DNA of 64,000 nucleotides from Ovis canadensis (GCF_042477335.2 NC_091247.1:8702501-8766500), one strand, 5' to 3'; counted from the first letter of the stretch, positions 15,001 to 43,073 are shown. The notes: a model not told the origin generated them from the letters alone. Made by a program: numbers and translations.

Positions 15001-15944
15001 ATCCCCATCATGAACTCCAAGGGGCAAAAGACAGATCTCTGATGTCCTACAGAGAATCCCAGGCTCTCCCAAGGCCTCAGGAATCTGTGGGCTCATTTTC
15101 TGGACTCTGTGACTCTTGAAGACCATGCTGAGGCCAAAAGATCATCTCAGTTTTCTCTCACAAGAACAAAAGCTAAGGAAACATCTCTTGACTAGAGCTT
15201 CTGGCCTCTTAAAAGTCTCAGTCCACATCTATCCCAGGGACAGCAGAGCCAAGAAAGAGAGCAGATAAAACTTCACAAGCAGAACACCAACCACCCCCAC
15301 TTTACCTCGGAGAGTTCACATTTAGAGATGTCAAGAATGTCATCTGCTCCAGCTTCTTTTGCCTAGGGAAAAAAAGAATTTTAAAAAAAAGCCAGGGGTG
15401 GGGGCAGTTTCCAGGACTTTACTGGTAGTCCAGTGGTTAAGACACCGCACTCCCAATTCAGGGGGCCAGGGTTCAATCCCTGGTCAGGGAACCAAATCCC
15501 ACATGCCACAACTAAAAGAGGCAGCGTGCCACAACTGAGACCCAGTGCAGGCAAATAAATCGTTTTAAAAAGAAGAAGAAAGAAAAAGAAAAGGGTTCGA
15601 GCAAAACATCCTTCCAGGGTGGACAAATCAGGCAAAGAAACATAGGATTAATGGCTTCAAAGAATCGCAGACACCCTCCTGGTTCAACTAGTCCATTCTG
15701 AAGGTGCACCAATGATCCTGGCTTTAACTGGGCTTGAGGTCCGGCAGGGAAGAGTGTGAACAAGTCACACCAAGCGTGGTCAGTCTGCAGAGGGGAAGTG
15801 CAGCGTGGAGCCCTGCTGCCTGGGGCGGAGGTGGAGATGGGCATAGACTTGGAGGAAACCCATTTCCCTCACCAGACACATCTGGTACTCCAGGCGTTTC
15901 CGAGCCTCCTCGCTGGGTTTCCGCTTCCGGAAGAAGAGTGGCAT
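1..15944 (-). CDS. LRSAM1: LRSAM1, LRR and SAM domain E3 ubiquitin ligase, N-terminal half (3' end off window)
   Basis: Thirteen coding exons, from the start codon leftwards: 15873-15944, 15306-15362, 14778-14822, 13496-13573, 12403-12471, 11230-11314, 10088-10209, 9155-9245, 6739-6869, 2747-2776, 2335-2457, 1847-1986, 751-795. All splice phases agree and they give residues 1-362 of about 723 expected. The protein starts [20 protein letters not shown]. Leucine-rich repeats run from about residue 30 to 200 (for example [23 protein letters not shown]). From about residue 250 the sequence is charged and heptad-like ([24 protein letters not shown]), which is the coiled coil. The SAM domain, PTAP motifs and RING that ubiquitinates TSG101 in the human protein lie beyond base 1. 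The ATG exon extends non-coding to about 15976. A likely non-coding first exon ends at a GTGAGC donor next to 18092 and faces RPL12. The introns are full of SINEs. Identification is by close match to remembered human LRSAM1. Confidence 0.95.
420..632 (-). repeat. Bov-tA SINE
   Basis: The plus strand shows the reverse complement of the Bov-tA consensus, from the GACTCTTTGTGACCCCATGG core to the GGGCCACCAGGGAAGCC head. It lies in an LRSAM1 intron. Confidence 0.85.
1493..1707 (-). repeat. Bov-tA SINE
   Basis: A near full-length antisense Bov-tA copy, 140 bases from LRSAM1 exon 12 at its right end. It contributes a spurious open frame that runs into the antisense of that exon. Confidence 0.85.
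3060..3612 (+). repeat. Old L1 3' fragment followed by (CA)n and poly(T)
   Basis: Degenerate sense L1 text (AACTCAAATGCCCATCAGGA, ATGGGGCATGTGG) up to about 3,560, then a (CA)n run (3578-3600) and 12 T (3601-3612). It is an old, 5'-truncated mammalian L1M copy. Confidence 0.6.
3862..4380 (-). repeat. BovB (RTE) LINE, internally deleted
   Basis: On the minus strand it reads ORF2-like text ([18 protein letters not shown]...) followed directly by the C-terminal RT tail ([20 protein letters not shown]) and the BovB 3' end at 3862. The middle of the element is missing, so this is a deleted copy. Confidence 0.75.
4673..4947 (+). repeat. Bov-A2 dimeric SINE with target-site duplication
   Basis: A complete two-monomer Bov-A2 ending in (AGC)n. 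A perfect 12-bp duplication, ATGGAGGAGCAT, flanks it at 4661-4672 and 4948-4959. Confidence 0.93.
5264..5864 (+). mobile_element. Probable solo LTR, ERV1-like, fossil
   Basis: About 600 bases in LRSAM1 intron 10 with LTR character: a TG start, a promoter-like middle, a GTAAAGC polyadenylation-type segment followed by a U5-like CT-rich stretch, and a CA end. No internal region is attached. Boundaries are approximate and no clean end duplication was seen. Age is probably ruminant or older. Confidence 0.5.
6118..6202 (+). repeat. 85-bp duplicated segment, copy 1
   Basis: Nearly identical (about four differences) to 6920-7004, in direct orientation, on the other side of LRSAM1 exon 9. It is not part of any high-copy family that I recognise in the window. 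Confidence 0.85.
6283..6576. repeat. CHR SINE (-) interrupted by Bov-tA (+)
   Basis: Antisense CHR tRNA-type SINE text at about 6283-6373 is followed by a sense Bov-tA at 6374-6565. CCACCAGAGAA (6363-6373) and CCACCAGGGAA (6566-6576) flank the Bov-tA as a one-mismatch duplication, so it landed in the CHR copy. Confidence 0.7.
6920..7004 (+). repeat. 85-bp duplicated segment, copy 2
   Basis: Direct-repeat partner of 6118-6202. It runs on into MIR-like sequence (CTCAATAAGCATCAGCTGAG), which suggests this is the ancestral copy. Confidence 0.8.
7317..7535 (-). repeat. Bov-tA SINE
   Basis: Antisense Bov-tA of near full length, ending in ACCACCCAGGGAGCC. Confidence 0.85.
7718..8372 (-). repeat. 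Two BovB 3' ends in tandem
   Basis: Two antisense BovB 3' termini follow each other: 7718-7897 (short) and 7904-8372 (longer, with the SLEKTLMLG-coding part on the minus strand). Each begins with the TCAGT..GTCGTGTC-type 3' end. Confidence 0.75.
8400..8700 (+). repeat. Old L1 fragment
   Basis: Degenerate L1M-type 3' text (GTGGGGAAGAAGAATCCTCTC, GGTTCCACTAGGAATACTCTG). Assigned by resemblance only. Confidence 0.45.
8788..8995 (-). repeat. Bov-tA SINE
   Basis: Antisense copy close to the consensus, 160 bases left of LRSAM1 exon 8. Confidence 0.88.
9600..9960. repeat. L2-like LINE fragment
   Basis: CT-rich ancient text typical of L2 3' ends (CCACCTGGAACGCTCCCATGA, CTCAGACACCGTGTCTTTC). It lies in the LRSAM1 intron and is old and degenerate. 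Confidence 0.5.
10320..10835 (+). repeat. MIR SINEs
   Basis: Two ancient MIR copies: about 10320-10600 (GGTTCAAGTCCCTGCTCCACC, CCTCTCTGGACC, AGTAAAATGGGG) and about 10730-10835 (GTTAGAATCCCGGCTC, TTTTCCTCATCTGTAAATTG). Confidence 0.7.
12605..12960. repeat. AT-rich degenerate repeat
   Basis: Strongly AT-rich block with an imperfect ATACATATA stretch (12845-12900). It is probably an old L1 remnant. I cannot assign a subfamily. Confidence 0.35.
13872..14076 (-). repeat. Bov-tA SINE
   Basis: Antisense Bov-tA next to TTGTTGTTGTC-type tail bases, in an LRSAM1 intron. Confidence 0.85.
14410..14620 (+). repeat. MIR SINE
   Basis: MIR core and tail text: CACTATGTGGCAGGCACT, TTTCACAGATGGAGAAACTG, AAGTTGCCCAATTCA. 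Confidence 0.65.
15410..15585 (+). repeat. CHR-type tRNA SINE
   Basis: Sense artiodactyl CHR SINE: GGTAGTCCAGTGGTTAAGAC, GGGTTCAATCCCTGGTCAGG and an A-rich tail. It lies 43 bases from LRSAM1 exon 2. Confidence 0.75.
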
Positions 15945-16869
15945 CCTTCCTTTTTCCTAGAGCGATCTTCACCACACTAGGGTGGAGGAGAGGGGTGAGG
16001 CCCTGGGGCATCTGTCACAGCCCCCCAACACCCTGGACAAAGTACAGTAACAAGAGCACGGAGCTCATCTGCTGGATTATATGCTCCTTGAGGGCAGGGC
16101 CATGTCCATCGTGACCATCCATCTGTGCCCCGAGCCTGGCACAGCAGGTGCTCAATACCATTTGTTCTTTGTTGACTAAACAAGCAGCAGCAGGATGTGG
16201 AAAAGCACAACAGCAAGCCAGGTGACCTGGCTTTGAGCCCACATTTGCCCCTGACCCACTGTGAGCCCCTGACATACCCATTCCCCGTTCAGGGCCCCCA
16301 TCTCTCCTCCACGTTAGACAAGGGGGTTGATCTGGAGACGTTTCCTCAGGTCCTCTTCAAGGAGGCTTTTTGAGGACTCTAACAGCCTTGGCTGTTGAAT
16401 CACTTCTAACCCCTGAAACACTATCAGAGTGGCCTCAGGAAACCACCAAACGCCACATGGGTTTAGCCAGCGCTCTCCTTGGTCCTGGGGAACTCAACTA
16501 CATCGTAACCAAAGGCGTTTCTGAATTATCAATAAATAAAAATTCAAAAGCAATTCTCAGGTAATTTGCCACTCTCCCAGTTATTACAATCCCATTTGAT
16601 TCTCACCACTGCCCTCTTTATAGTAACAAAATTGATGCTCATCAAGTTCAGCTATCTGGTTATACAGCTAGACTGTAGTCCAAACCTGTAGTCTGGAACC
16701 TCTGCTCTTTCAAGTCCTGATCCCGTGGTGTTTGCCCAACTCCTTGGTGCTTCAGTAACTTAGCACACACCCAGTACACACTGTCCTGAACTCACTGCCT
16801 GCCCGGTATCAGAAAATGTCAGCACTTGATATGGAACATCAGTGGGTCAGGATGCACTCATACACAGAA

Positions 16870-17115
16870 GCTTATGGTTAATAGCATGGACACTGGGATG
16901 ATTTTGCTCGTTTAACTGTTTTTGAATCCCAGCTCGGCCACCCACCAGCCATGTCCCCTTGGCTCACCTCTCTGAGCCTCAGTTTTCTCTTCTGTAAAGT
17001 GTGAGTAATATAATGTTCCCAACACCTGGTTCTATTTGGAGCCAGTGATTTCCATATTTGTAAAGCCCATAACACAGTACCTGGCACAGTGTTAATCACA
17101 TACCACCACACATCT
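16870..17115 (+). repeat. MIR SINE
   Basis: MIR text: TTTGAATCCCAGCTCGGCC, CTCTGAGCCTCAGTTTTCTC, GTACCTGGCACAGTG. Confidence 0.7.
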
Positions 17116-17879
17116 AACAAACATTTATTCAGGGCCTAGGACAGTAGAAAGAGCCAGGCAGAGAGGGGCCAGGGTGGAGATGCAGTTGAAGAAGACATAT
17201 GCCTCCTCCTCAGGGGAGGGGCAGAGATCACAGGTCTCTGCCGACAGAGGTGTGGGCTGTCTGGGGAGCTGGCCTAGCCTGCAGAGCTGGCTCGGGCCCC
17301 TCTTGTCGCCCCACCTGTCTGCAGGGATGGGGAATAATTTAAGACCAGCCCTCCGCCATCTCTCCTTAATGACCAGCTCTTATCCTTCTGCTCCCCAATG
17401 GCCACCTCTCTTCCATCCCTCCTAGATCAGCTCTTCCCTATCTGCTCCCTGATGTCCATTCCTCATCTATCTCCTCCCTGACGTCCAGCCTAGATAGGAA
17501 GAGCCACACCCATCCTCCCCAGCCTGGAGTGGGCAGTGCCCAACCTTTCTGTGCAGATAAACAGGTCCCCGATGGTTGTTCCCTCGGGTGGACCTGAAGG
17601 CAGGCCGATCACTCGCAGGGCTTGGTCATGGACGTGGGGTGGCAGGCCACTGGGCACTGCACGTCCCCTGCGGAGCAGAGTCTGGTCTCCTCCAAACGAA
17701 GGAACTGGGGATCGAAATTCAGAATCTCAGAAAGTCATGCAGACCAGGATGACGAAGTCTGAGACTGAAGACCGCAGAATCTTAAAAGAGTTAAGAGTTG
17801 GACCGGATTTAGACTCTTAACAAAACTGTTCTAATAGCTAAAATGCATACATCACGAAGGAGTTAGAAGGTGGTCCGAG

Positions 17880-18332
17880 ATCGCTGTGGCCGAGAGGTCT
17901 CGGAATGCGACGCGGACCTTAGGAGAGGGGCGGGGCTCTGGGATTGGGTGACTGGGACTATGGGGTGACCCTCAGGTTAAGGGAGAATGGGGAACAGCGG
18001 GGCCAAGGATCTCGGGAGCAGTCCTCTGTTGTCTGCCTTCTCAGGGACAACTGCCCCGAACCCCCCTTCAGACCCCCTAGCCACAGCTCACCGCGGTGCC
18101 GGGTTCTCCAGCCGCTAGCCTCAGGTGCCTGCCCACAAGCAATATGGCGGCAAGGGCGTCGCTGGAAGGTTGGGCGGAGACGGCAGTTCTCGCGACAGTC
18201 GCGCTTTCGGGTCTATATCCGGCGCAAAAGTCCCACCTTCCGGTCTTTCGGCTTTCGGCTCGGAGGAGGCAAAGGTGCAACTTTCTTCGGTCGTCCCGAA
18301 TCCGGGTTCATCCGACACCAGCCGCCTCCACC
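17880..18332. promoter_or_regulatory. LRSAM1/RPL12 bidirectional CpG promoter and RPL12 5' UTR
   Basis: CpG-rich segment between two divergent genes. Visible elements are a GC box (17927-17936), an ATTGG/CCAAT box (17943-17947), a YY1-like site AATATGGCGGC from 18141, a TCTCGCGA element (18188-18195), a TATA-like TATAT (18214-18218) and an ETS-like CTTCCGG (about 18236-18242). A 5'-TOP start is probable at C18245 (CTTTCGGCTTTCGG), 27-31 bases after the TATA-like box, giving an 88-nt RPL12 leader with a good Kozak context at 18333. The likely LRSAM1 exon 1 donor lies at 18090-18091 on the minus strand, so the two starts are roughly 100 bases apart. The start sites are inferred. Confidence 0.8.
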
Positions 18333-22393
<4,061 letters not shown>

Positions 22394-22414
22394 GAACTGC
22401 AAAGGAAAAAGGAA

Positions 22415-22420
22415 AATAAA
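22415..22420 (+). terminator. RPL12 poly(A) signal AATAAA
   Basis: AATAAA lies 22 bases after the stop codon in the short last exon. Cleavage is expected about 15-20 bases later, giving the very short 3' UTR typical of ribosomal protein genes. Confidence 0.85.
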
Positions 22421-22439
22421 GGATCATTTGACAACCAGT

Positions 22440-24463
22440 GGACTTTCTGATGTAGCTTCTTCCTTGAGGGGTAGCCTAGTCTTTGTGGTCAAATTGCGGT
22501 CATTGGGCCCAAGGTGACAGATGAAGCCACAGTCTGGACAACAGCATTCTGACCTCAAGAAAACACTGTTGGGCAGAAAGGAAACTTGGGAGCTGAACGT
22601 ACTAGAGAATATGTGTAGAAGGAGCTCTTCCCAAACCACTTTACTCGGTGGGTTGCAGGCCCAGGGCTTTGCTGTCCATCCCAGCACACAGCTGGGGCTC
22701 AGAATTACTGATGGGACAACCAAAGAACCTGATGTTTATGGTCCTTGATTGATCTCAAGTTGATGTAAAAGCGAGGTTAAAGTCTCCCATCCCTGGGTTG
22801 GGAAGATTCCCTGCAGAAGGAAATGGCAACCCACTCCAGTACTCTTGCCTTGAAAATTCCATGGGCAGAGGAGCTTGGTGCAGGCTACTATCTGATTTTC
22901 TATCTAGAGCTCCTCACTCACTTGATTTGATATGCAACAAATGAACATCAAACACGTAGGTGCTGAGACAAAAGCTTGAAATACCAACCTGGAAGGGGCT
23001 TTCTGGGGAGGAATGACAGCCCTAAGATCTTCATTTCTAGTTGCTTTCCTCTCCCATTTTTGCACTGTGTGCGCTCAGACTCGCTGCAGCCCCATGGACT
23101 GTAGCCTGCCAGGCTCCTCTGTCCATAGGATCTCCCCATGCAAGAATACTGGAGCGGGTTGCCATTTCCTTCCCCAGGGGATCTTCCTGACCCAGGGTTT
23201 GAACCTGGGTCTCCAGCATTGCAGGCAGATGCTTTACTGTCTGAGCCACCAGGGAAGCTTAGGTTTCCAAGAGGGTGTGGAAAACTTTGTTTACTGGAAA
23301 GGACCATCTCAGATCTCTGAAGTGATGAAAGGTTCCAGGACATGGGGCAAAGTCATCAAGGAATCAAAGCTGGAGGCCTGGGGTGACAACCATCTCACAG
23401 TAGACCACTACTAATCAAGCATCCTTATCAAAAAACACCAGGGAAGCAGCTTATAGCAGCTAGGATCTACACTGCTGGTGTAAAGGACAAAGAAGCAGGC
23501 CAACAGGCTAAAGAGCTTGATCCAAGATAACTGGGCTGTCAGGAAGGCGGGAAAAGGAAAAATGACCCACTTTGCTTTGAACCAGGAAAGTATGGCTGCT
23601 GTCAGTTGGCCCCAGTCTTGTTAGCCCTCCCTCTAAAGTGAAAGTCATAGAACACGACCATTGTTAACTATACATATTATAACAATATATATTATAGTTA
23701 ATAGCCTTAGGTCTGTAACATGCTGTGGCTATCTCATTCCAGGTGGAAGAAGATACCTTACCCAGGTGGAAAAAGATAACTTATTTTGTTCTGTACTGGG
23801 TAGCCATTTGTTCTCCAAGGGGTCTTCCCAACCCAGGGATGGAACCCTGGTCTGCATTGTAGGGGATTCTTTGCCAGCTGAGCCACCAGGGAAGCCCTCC
23901 CTCCACAGGGATTCCATTTAAAGGCAGGCACCTTGCTGAGGGTGCACCCTCAATTGTGCTTTTCTTGACAGTAAATACTTGCCAGTTCCCTTGAACAGCT
24001 CAGAAAGTGCAGGCTGTGTGCAGCATCAGGGAGTCTCTTCCATCCCCATTCCAGCAACAACTGGCCCTGGGATCTTCATCCTCACTTGACTCCACTCCCC
24101 CATATCTGATACCTTAATGGCCCTATTATGGGGAGTACTTGTTCCCAGCCACTGTTCTTGGTTCAAGCAGAGATGACAGACCACTGCAAGACACCTGCCC
24201 TTTTAAGTACAAACCAAGTCCTTGACTCATTCTTTATAAACCAGTGTTTCTAAGTTAAAGGTAAATCTTGAAACCAGTGTAATTGGAGCTGGGCAGTCTA
24301 TGCTTACCAAGTGTTGATAAAGGAGCACCACACGCAAGGTGTAAAATAGTGACTATTAAAAGGTGCTTTTGCATGTGGCTCTGGGCTAAGCCTTTACGTG
24401 AGATGTCCCCAGATGCCTTCAAATTACTGGTCAGGTCCCCATGCACTTCAGTTATGTTCCCAG
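22440..24463. other. RPL12-ZNF79 convergent intergenic segment
   Basis: Space between the 3' ends of two convergent genes. It holds Bov-tA fragments at about 22793-22890 (+), 23067-23262 (-) and 23795-23900 (-), an AT-rich old repeat near 23650-23760, and presumably the ZNF79 3' UTR below 24464. No canonical AATAAA was found on the minus strand just below the ZNF79 stop. No further gene is visible. Confidence 0.6.
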
Positions 24464-38354
<13,891 letters not shown>

Positions 38355-39714
38355 CTGGGTCGCACCTCGCGCCACCGCCTCCCAGCAGTTCTCTGAGCGT
38401 CGGCGTCGCTTCACTGCGGCCCCAGCCCCGCTTTGGACTCTTCTCGCAGGCCTCTCCCCTCAACGGCCGAATCTGAGACTGCGGGGCTGAGCCGGGTCCG
38501 TCCTGTCCGGTGGGTCTTTCATTGTCTCCACAGCCACAGCCGGGCCCCGGCTGGGGAGCCCGTGACACAATTGCCGACTCGGTCTCTAGTGGAACACCAC
38601 TTGAAAAAGCCCGCTGCCCTCTACGTGAAAAGGCGCCAGGACACGGCTACCGCCCGAAGCTCAGAAAATGCGGTCGCAGGCCCGCCTGTGCGCGAAAGAG
38701 GGGCGCGCCTTAAAAGCGTCACTTCCGGACACGCGCACATGCCTCCTTGCGCACGGGACTCCATCTCCCAGAAATCGCTGCGCTCTGTTGCAGACCGATG
38801 GCTTTTTGTCGCTCTCGGTAGGAGGCTGTGACCCACACACCTTCGTGGACCGTATTTCCTAGCCAGGCTTCCGGCTGTTTCTGCTCCGAGAATGTGTTTC
38901 CCGTCACGCTTTGTTGTACGTGCCACGCAGAGGTCCATCCACCGAATCGAATAACCCGGGCGTCTTCGGTAGGAAGCGACTTGGCCGCTAAGGCTCCGGG
39001 AGCGGTGCTTTTAGCGCAGGCGCTGATACGCATCGTCGCGGAGCGCCTGGTTTCTCCTCAATGATTTGACTTGCCCAGGACTGCGGCTCAGCTAGTCCTT
39101 CAGCTCAGGGCCCAACCCCAGCCACCTTCACTGGTCTTCGTGAGTCCAACGTAGAGTTTAGGGCGGGGGATTAAAGGAAGTGAGGGCCCCCTCTGTGAAC
39201 AGAGCAGTCACAGGTTGGGTTGGAACGCTCAAAGTATCCATCGGACGTTCCCAAGAGGGAACGTCTTTCAGTAATTTCAGGGGCAGGAGCACGCTTCATA
39301 GAGTTCGATCAGAATTATGGAGGAAGGAGTTTCCTGAGTAGTCGGCCCTTGGAGGCTTCTGTGCTGCCAATCAAAGTGGGCTTCCTCAGAACATTGATGA
39401 AAATTTCCCACAAGCCTGTTGATCTTCACTAATCAAGCAATTTTCTAATGATCAATTTAGTTTCAGAGATATTTTTTGACGTTAAGGAGAGAAGAATGTA
39501 TTACTTGGGCAGCAGAAATGAGTTTGGGGGTCCTGAACCTCTTTCCATTTTGTCTCTGTCCCTCTTAATCACTGGTGGTAGTGTCTTTCCCAATATAATT
39601 CTAACTTTGTGGGGTCTTCTATGAACTTACTGGGATTCACTCCAAGAGACAACTCACACCCACAGACCTCTTTGAGATAAAACCTTCTCTACCTTAGGCT
39701 TTCAGTGTCATATC

Positions 39715-39957
39715 TTTCTGGCTTTTCCTACTGTTGATGGCATTCTTATGAGAAGACTACTGAAGTGGTTTGCCGTTCCCTTCTCCAGTGGACCATGTTT
39801 TGTTAGAACTCTGCTCCATGACCCGTCCATCTTGGATGGCCCTACACGGCATGGCTTATAGTTTTTTTGAGTTAGACAAGGCTGTGATTCATGTGACCAG
39901 TCCATGGCGTCGCAAACAGCTGGACACTACTGAGCAACTAAACTGAACTGAACCTTA
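39715..39957. repeat. BovB copy with inverted 5' part
   Basis: The stretch 39715-39895 reads BovB ORF2 on the minus strand (GGTCCACTGGAGAAGGGAAC). The adjacent 39896-39957 is the sense BovB 3' end with an ACTGAACTGAA tail. This is an inverted arrangement within one short copy. Confidence 0.6.
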
Positions 39958-40121
39958 GGCTTGTGTGATTTTTAGGCTTACAACTTTGGAGATCAGAAGG
40001 CTGAGATGGATCTCCCTGGGCTAAAATCAAGGTGTTTTCCGGGCTCTGTTCCTTCTGGAAACTCTAGGCAAAGAGTCTCTTTCGTTCCTTTTTCCAGCTT
40101 CCAGAGGCTGCCTGCATTTCT

Positions 40122-40150
40122 GGGCTAGTGGGCTAGTGGGCTAGTGGGCT
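40122..40150 (+). repeat. 8-bp tandem repeat (GGGCTAGT)n
   Basis: About 3.6 perfect copies of GGGCTAGT. Confidence 0.9.
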
Positions 40151-40290
40151 CTTCTAGCTGATGTGTTCTGCCACAGGCTAAGCAGGTGCTAAACCCCTAA
40201 TAGCCACTAGGAGGTAGAAGAGGGTTTCCTGCCTTACTCTTGCAAACCCACCTGTGGCCACCGGGAGGTAGCAGAGTGCTTCACGTCTCA

Positions 40291-41185
40291 GTTGGTTCAG
40301 TGGCTCAGTCCTGCCTGCCCCTTTGGGATCCCATGGACTGCAGCACGCCAGGCTTCCTTGTTCTTCACTATCTCCTGGAGTTGGCTCAGGGTCAAGTCCA
40401 TTGAGTCGGTGATGCCATCCAGCCATCTCATCCTGTTGCCCCCCTTCTCCTGCCCTCAAATCTGTCCCAGCATCAGGGTCTTTTCCAGTGAGTCCGCTCT
40501 TCACATCAGGTAGCCAGCCACAGTATTAGGTCTTCAGCTTCAGCATCAGTCCTAAAGAATACTCAGGGTTGATTTCCTTTAGGATTAACTGGTTTGGTCT
40601 CCTTGCTGCCCAAGGGACTCTCAAGAGTCTCCTCCAACATCACAGTTTGAAAGCATCAGTTCTTTGCCGCTCAGCTTTCTTAATGGTCCAACTCTCACAT
40701 CCGTTCATAACTACTGGAAAAATCATCAGTCAGTCAGTACAGTTGCTCAGTCGTGTCTGAATCTTTGCAACCCCATGGACTGCAGCATTCCAAGGCTCCC
40801 TAACCATCACCAACTTCCAGAGTTTACTCAAACTCATGTCCATAGAGTCAGTGATGCCATCCAACCATCTCATTTTCTGTCGTCCCCTCTCCTCTTGCCT
40901 TCACTTTATCCCAGCATCAGGGTCTTTTCAAATGAGTCAGCTCTTCACATCAGGTGGCCAAAGAATTGGAGTTTCAGCGTCAACCACAGTCCTTCCAGTG
41001 AACATTCAGGATTGATTTCCTTTAGGATGGACTGGTTGGATCTCCTTGCAGTCCAAGGGACTCGCAAGAGTCTTCTCCAACAGCACAGTTCAAAAGCATC
41101 AGTTCATCGGTACTCAGCTTTCTTTATAGTCCAACTCTCACATCATAGTTTTGACTACATGGACCTTTATTGGCAGTGATGTCTA
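40291..41185 (-). repeat. Two BovB 3' ends, tandem
   Basis: Antisense BovB termini at about 40291-40725 and 40733-41185 in the same orientation, each 435-450 bases long and clearly diverged from the other. Confidence 0.8.
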
Positions 41186-41734
41186 TTCTGCTCCGTCCAC
41201 TGTGTTGTGTTAGGGAATTTCTTGCCATAGGTTCTTAAAACCCAAGATCCTCCTGGAAATTGTTCTGGGGGTGCTAGTGGGTGATGGGATGGATGTTGGT
41301 TGGCAGCACACTTTTCTATCCCAGGCTAGGTAAAGCACAGCTTCTGCACCTGTCCTCTGGGGACATTTCATCCTGCCCCACTTCATGGGTGTGTGCTGGA
41401 CGGTCCTGGACTGGGTTCCTGTGGTAGATACAGGACTGTCAGCTGGGGCTGCCTTAGTCCCTGAACCGTCTTATGCTGTCATGGGAAGGCCTCAAGGAAT
41501 GTAAGGGAACCTCTGAAGAGTGCATGTGTCCATAGTCCTTGGTACTATAAGTAGGTGCTAGTAGCAATCAGAGGTTGCTGAGGGAATAGGGTAGAAAATA
41601 AAAACTTATAAAGATTTCAAATATTCTCCTATGAAGTACCCCCTTGAGCCTCACATGCTACCTTTTTCTCATCTCCACCACAGCCTCCTACCCTCACCCG
41701 CACGGTCTCACCACCACCACACGAAACTGATTTG

Positions 41735-41900
41735 AGCACTTATTCAGTGCTATCCTCGCATCTAAGCGCTTTACATGATCATCTCCTTTCATCCTCGTAA
41801 CAACCCCACAAGGGAGGTAGCATCATTGTGCCCATTTTACAGGTGGATAAACTGAGGTTTAGGGAGGTTAAGTGACTTGTCCAGGTCTCTCCACTGCTCT
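41735..41900 (+). repeat. MIR SINE
   Basis: MIR text: TTGAGCACTTATTCAGTGC, CATTTTACAGGTGGATAAAC, GTTAAGTGACTTGTCCAGG. Confidence 0.7.
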
Positions 41901-42621
41901 GCCCTGGACCACTCCACGCTTCCGCTGCCCTTCTTTCCAGTCTCATTTGGTCTCATTACAAAGCTTAATGTGTCAAGATGGGCATATGATGGAGGTTGCA
42001 CAACCTGAACAAAGTGAATAAAACAGGTTCTGGAACAAAAAGTCCCCCCTTCTGTGTAGTGAGGCTGGGAAGTGTGTATGTCAGGGGAGAGATCTTTAAA
42101 GACAGAGCCAAATTCTAAACAGCGGTTCTGCTTGGAAAGGTGCAGGTGTGAATTTTTTTTATTTATCTGAATAAAGGAGTTAATGTAGAATAGTGCATAG
42201 CAGATGGTTAACTGCTCTAAAAACAATTACATTGAAGAAATCAGTGTTTTCTAATTTTCCTATAGTAAATGTGTGTTATACAACAGACAATAAAAGTAAT
42301 TTGAAAAAAGACTTCTGGCTCCATTAAAGTTAATATGAAGAGAGGAACTGTTTTTTTTTTTTGGAGAGGAACATTTTTTTGCAGGAGGAACTCAATCAAA
42401 TTTGCTGACTAATGGTTCAGGGGGCTGAACCTGAGGAAGGAGTCAGAAATGACCTCCAAGTGCCAAAGGCAAGCCTGGCTGACCACGAGGAAGCTGATCC
42501 ACAGATGTTCCTGGCAAGAGTCAGTTCATGGGAGGCCTGCTTTTATGGGAGGGACAAGAAAATGCTCTTCTTGACTGCAGCCCACACAAAGAGCTCATGA
42601 CCTGATTTTCTGAGTCAAATA

Positions 42622-42627
42622 TTTATT
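42622..42627 (-). terminator. SLC2A8 poly(A) signal (AATAAA on minus)
   Basis: TTTATT on the plus strand gives AATAAA on the minus strand, about 450 bases after the SLC2A8 stop codon at 43074. It is the first good signal downstream and implies a 3' UTR of roughly 42,605-43,073. Confidence 0.65.
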
Positions 42628-43073
42628 TGGCAAAGTTCCTCCCTGATAATGCAGCCACGTGAGAGGAGATACCACAGGCCATCACCCATCCTCCAAAGCA
42701 TCTCCAGAAAACCAGGAACCAAGAGCCCCCCTCCTCCGCTGTCACTTTTGTGTCATGATGGAGTCGGCGTGTGGAGGACTGACCACGGGACAGTGAAGCG
42801 TCTCCGAGATGTTCCTTCTCCCGGATCACAGGGCAGCAGTAGAAACTGGACCCAGCAGCTGGGAACCTTGTTCCCGTGCTTCACTGGGCAGGAAGGAGGG
42901 ACCCCAGAGGACAAGGCTCCCAGGGGCTGCCGTCCTGGCTCCTGACTCCCTGGGGACAGCCAGGGATCTGGGCTCCCAGCAGAGGCTCAGTTTGGAGTCA
43001 CAGGTAGGCCCCATCCCCTCTGAGGCTCAAAGCAGGTGCAGCAAGTTGGGCAGCCGCTCACAAGAAGAAGCTG

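Larger units (their letters stand above)
38355..42600. other. ZNF79-SLC2A8 intergenic segment
   Basis: After the ZNF79 promoter there is non-repetitive sequence to about 39,700, a cluster of BovB 3' ends (39,715-41,185), an anonymous stretch 41,190-41,730, a MIR near 41,735-41,900 and anonymous AT-rich sequence to the SLC2A8 3' end. No spliced or single-exon gene could be supported. Confidence 0.5.
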
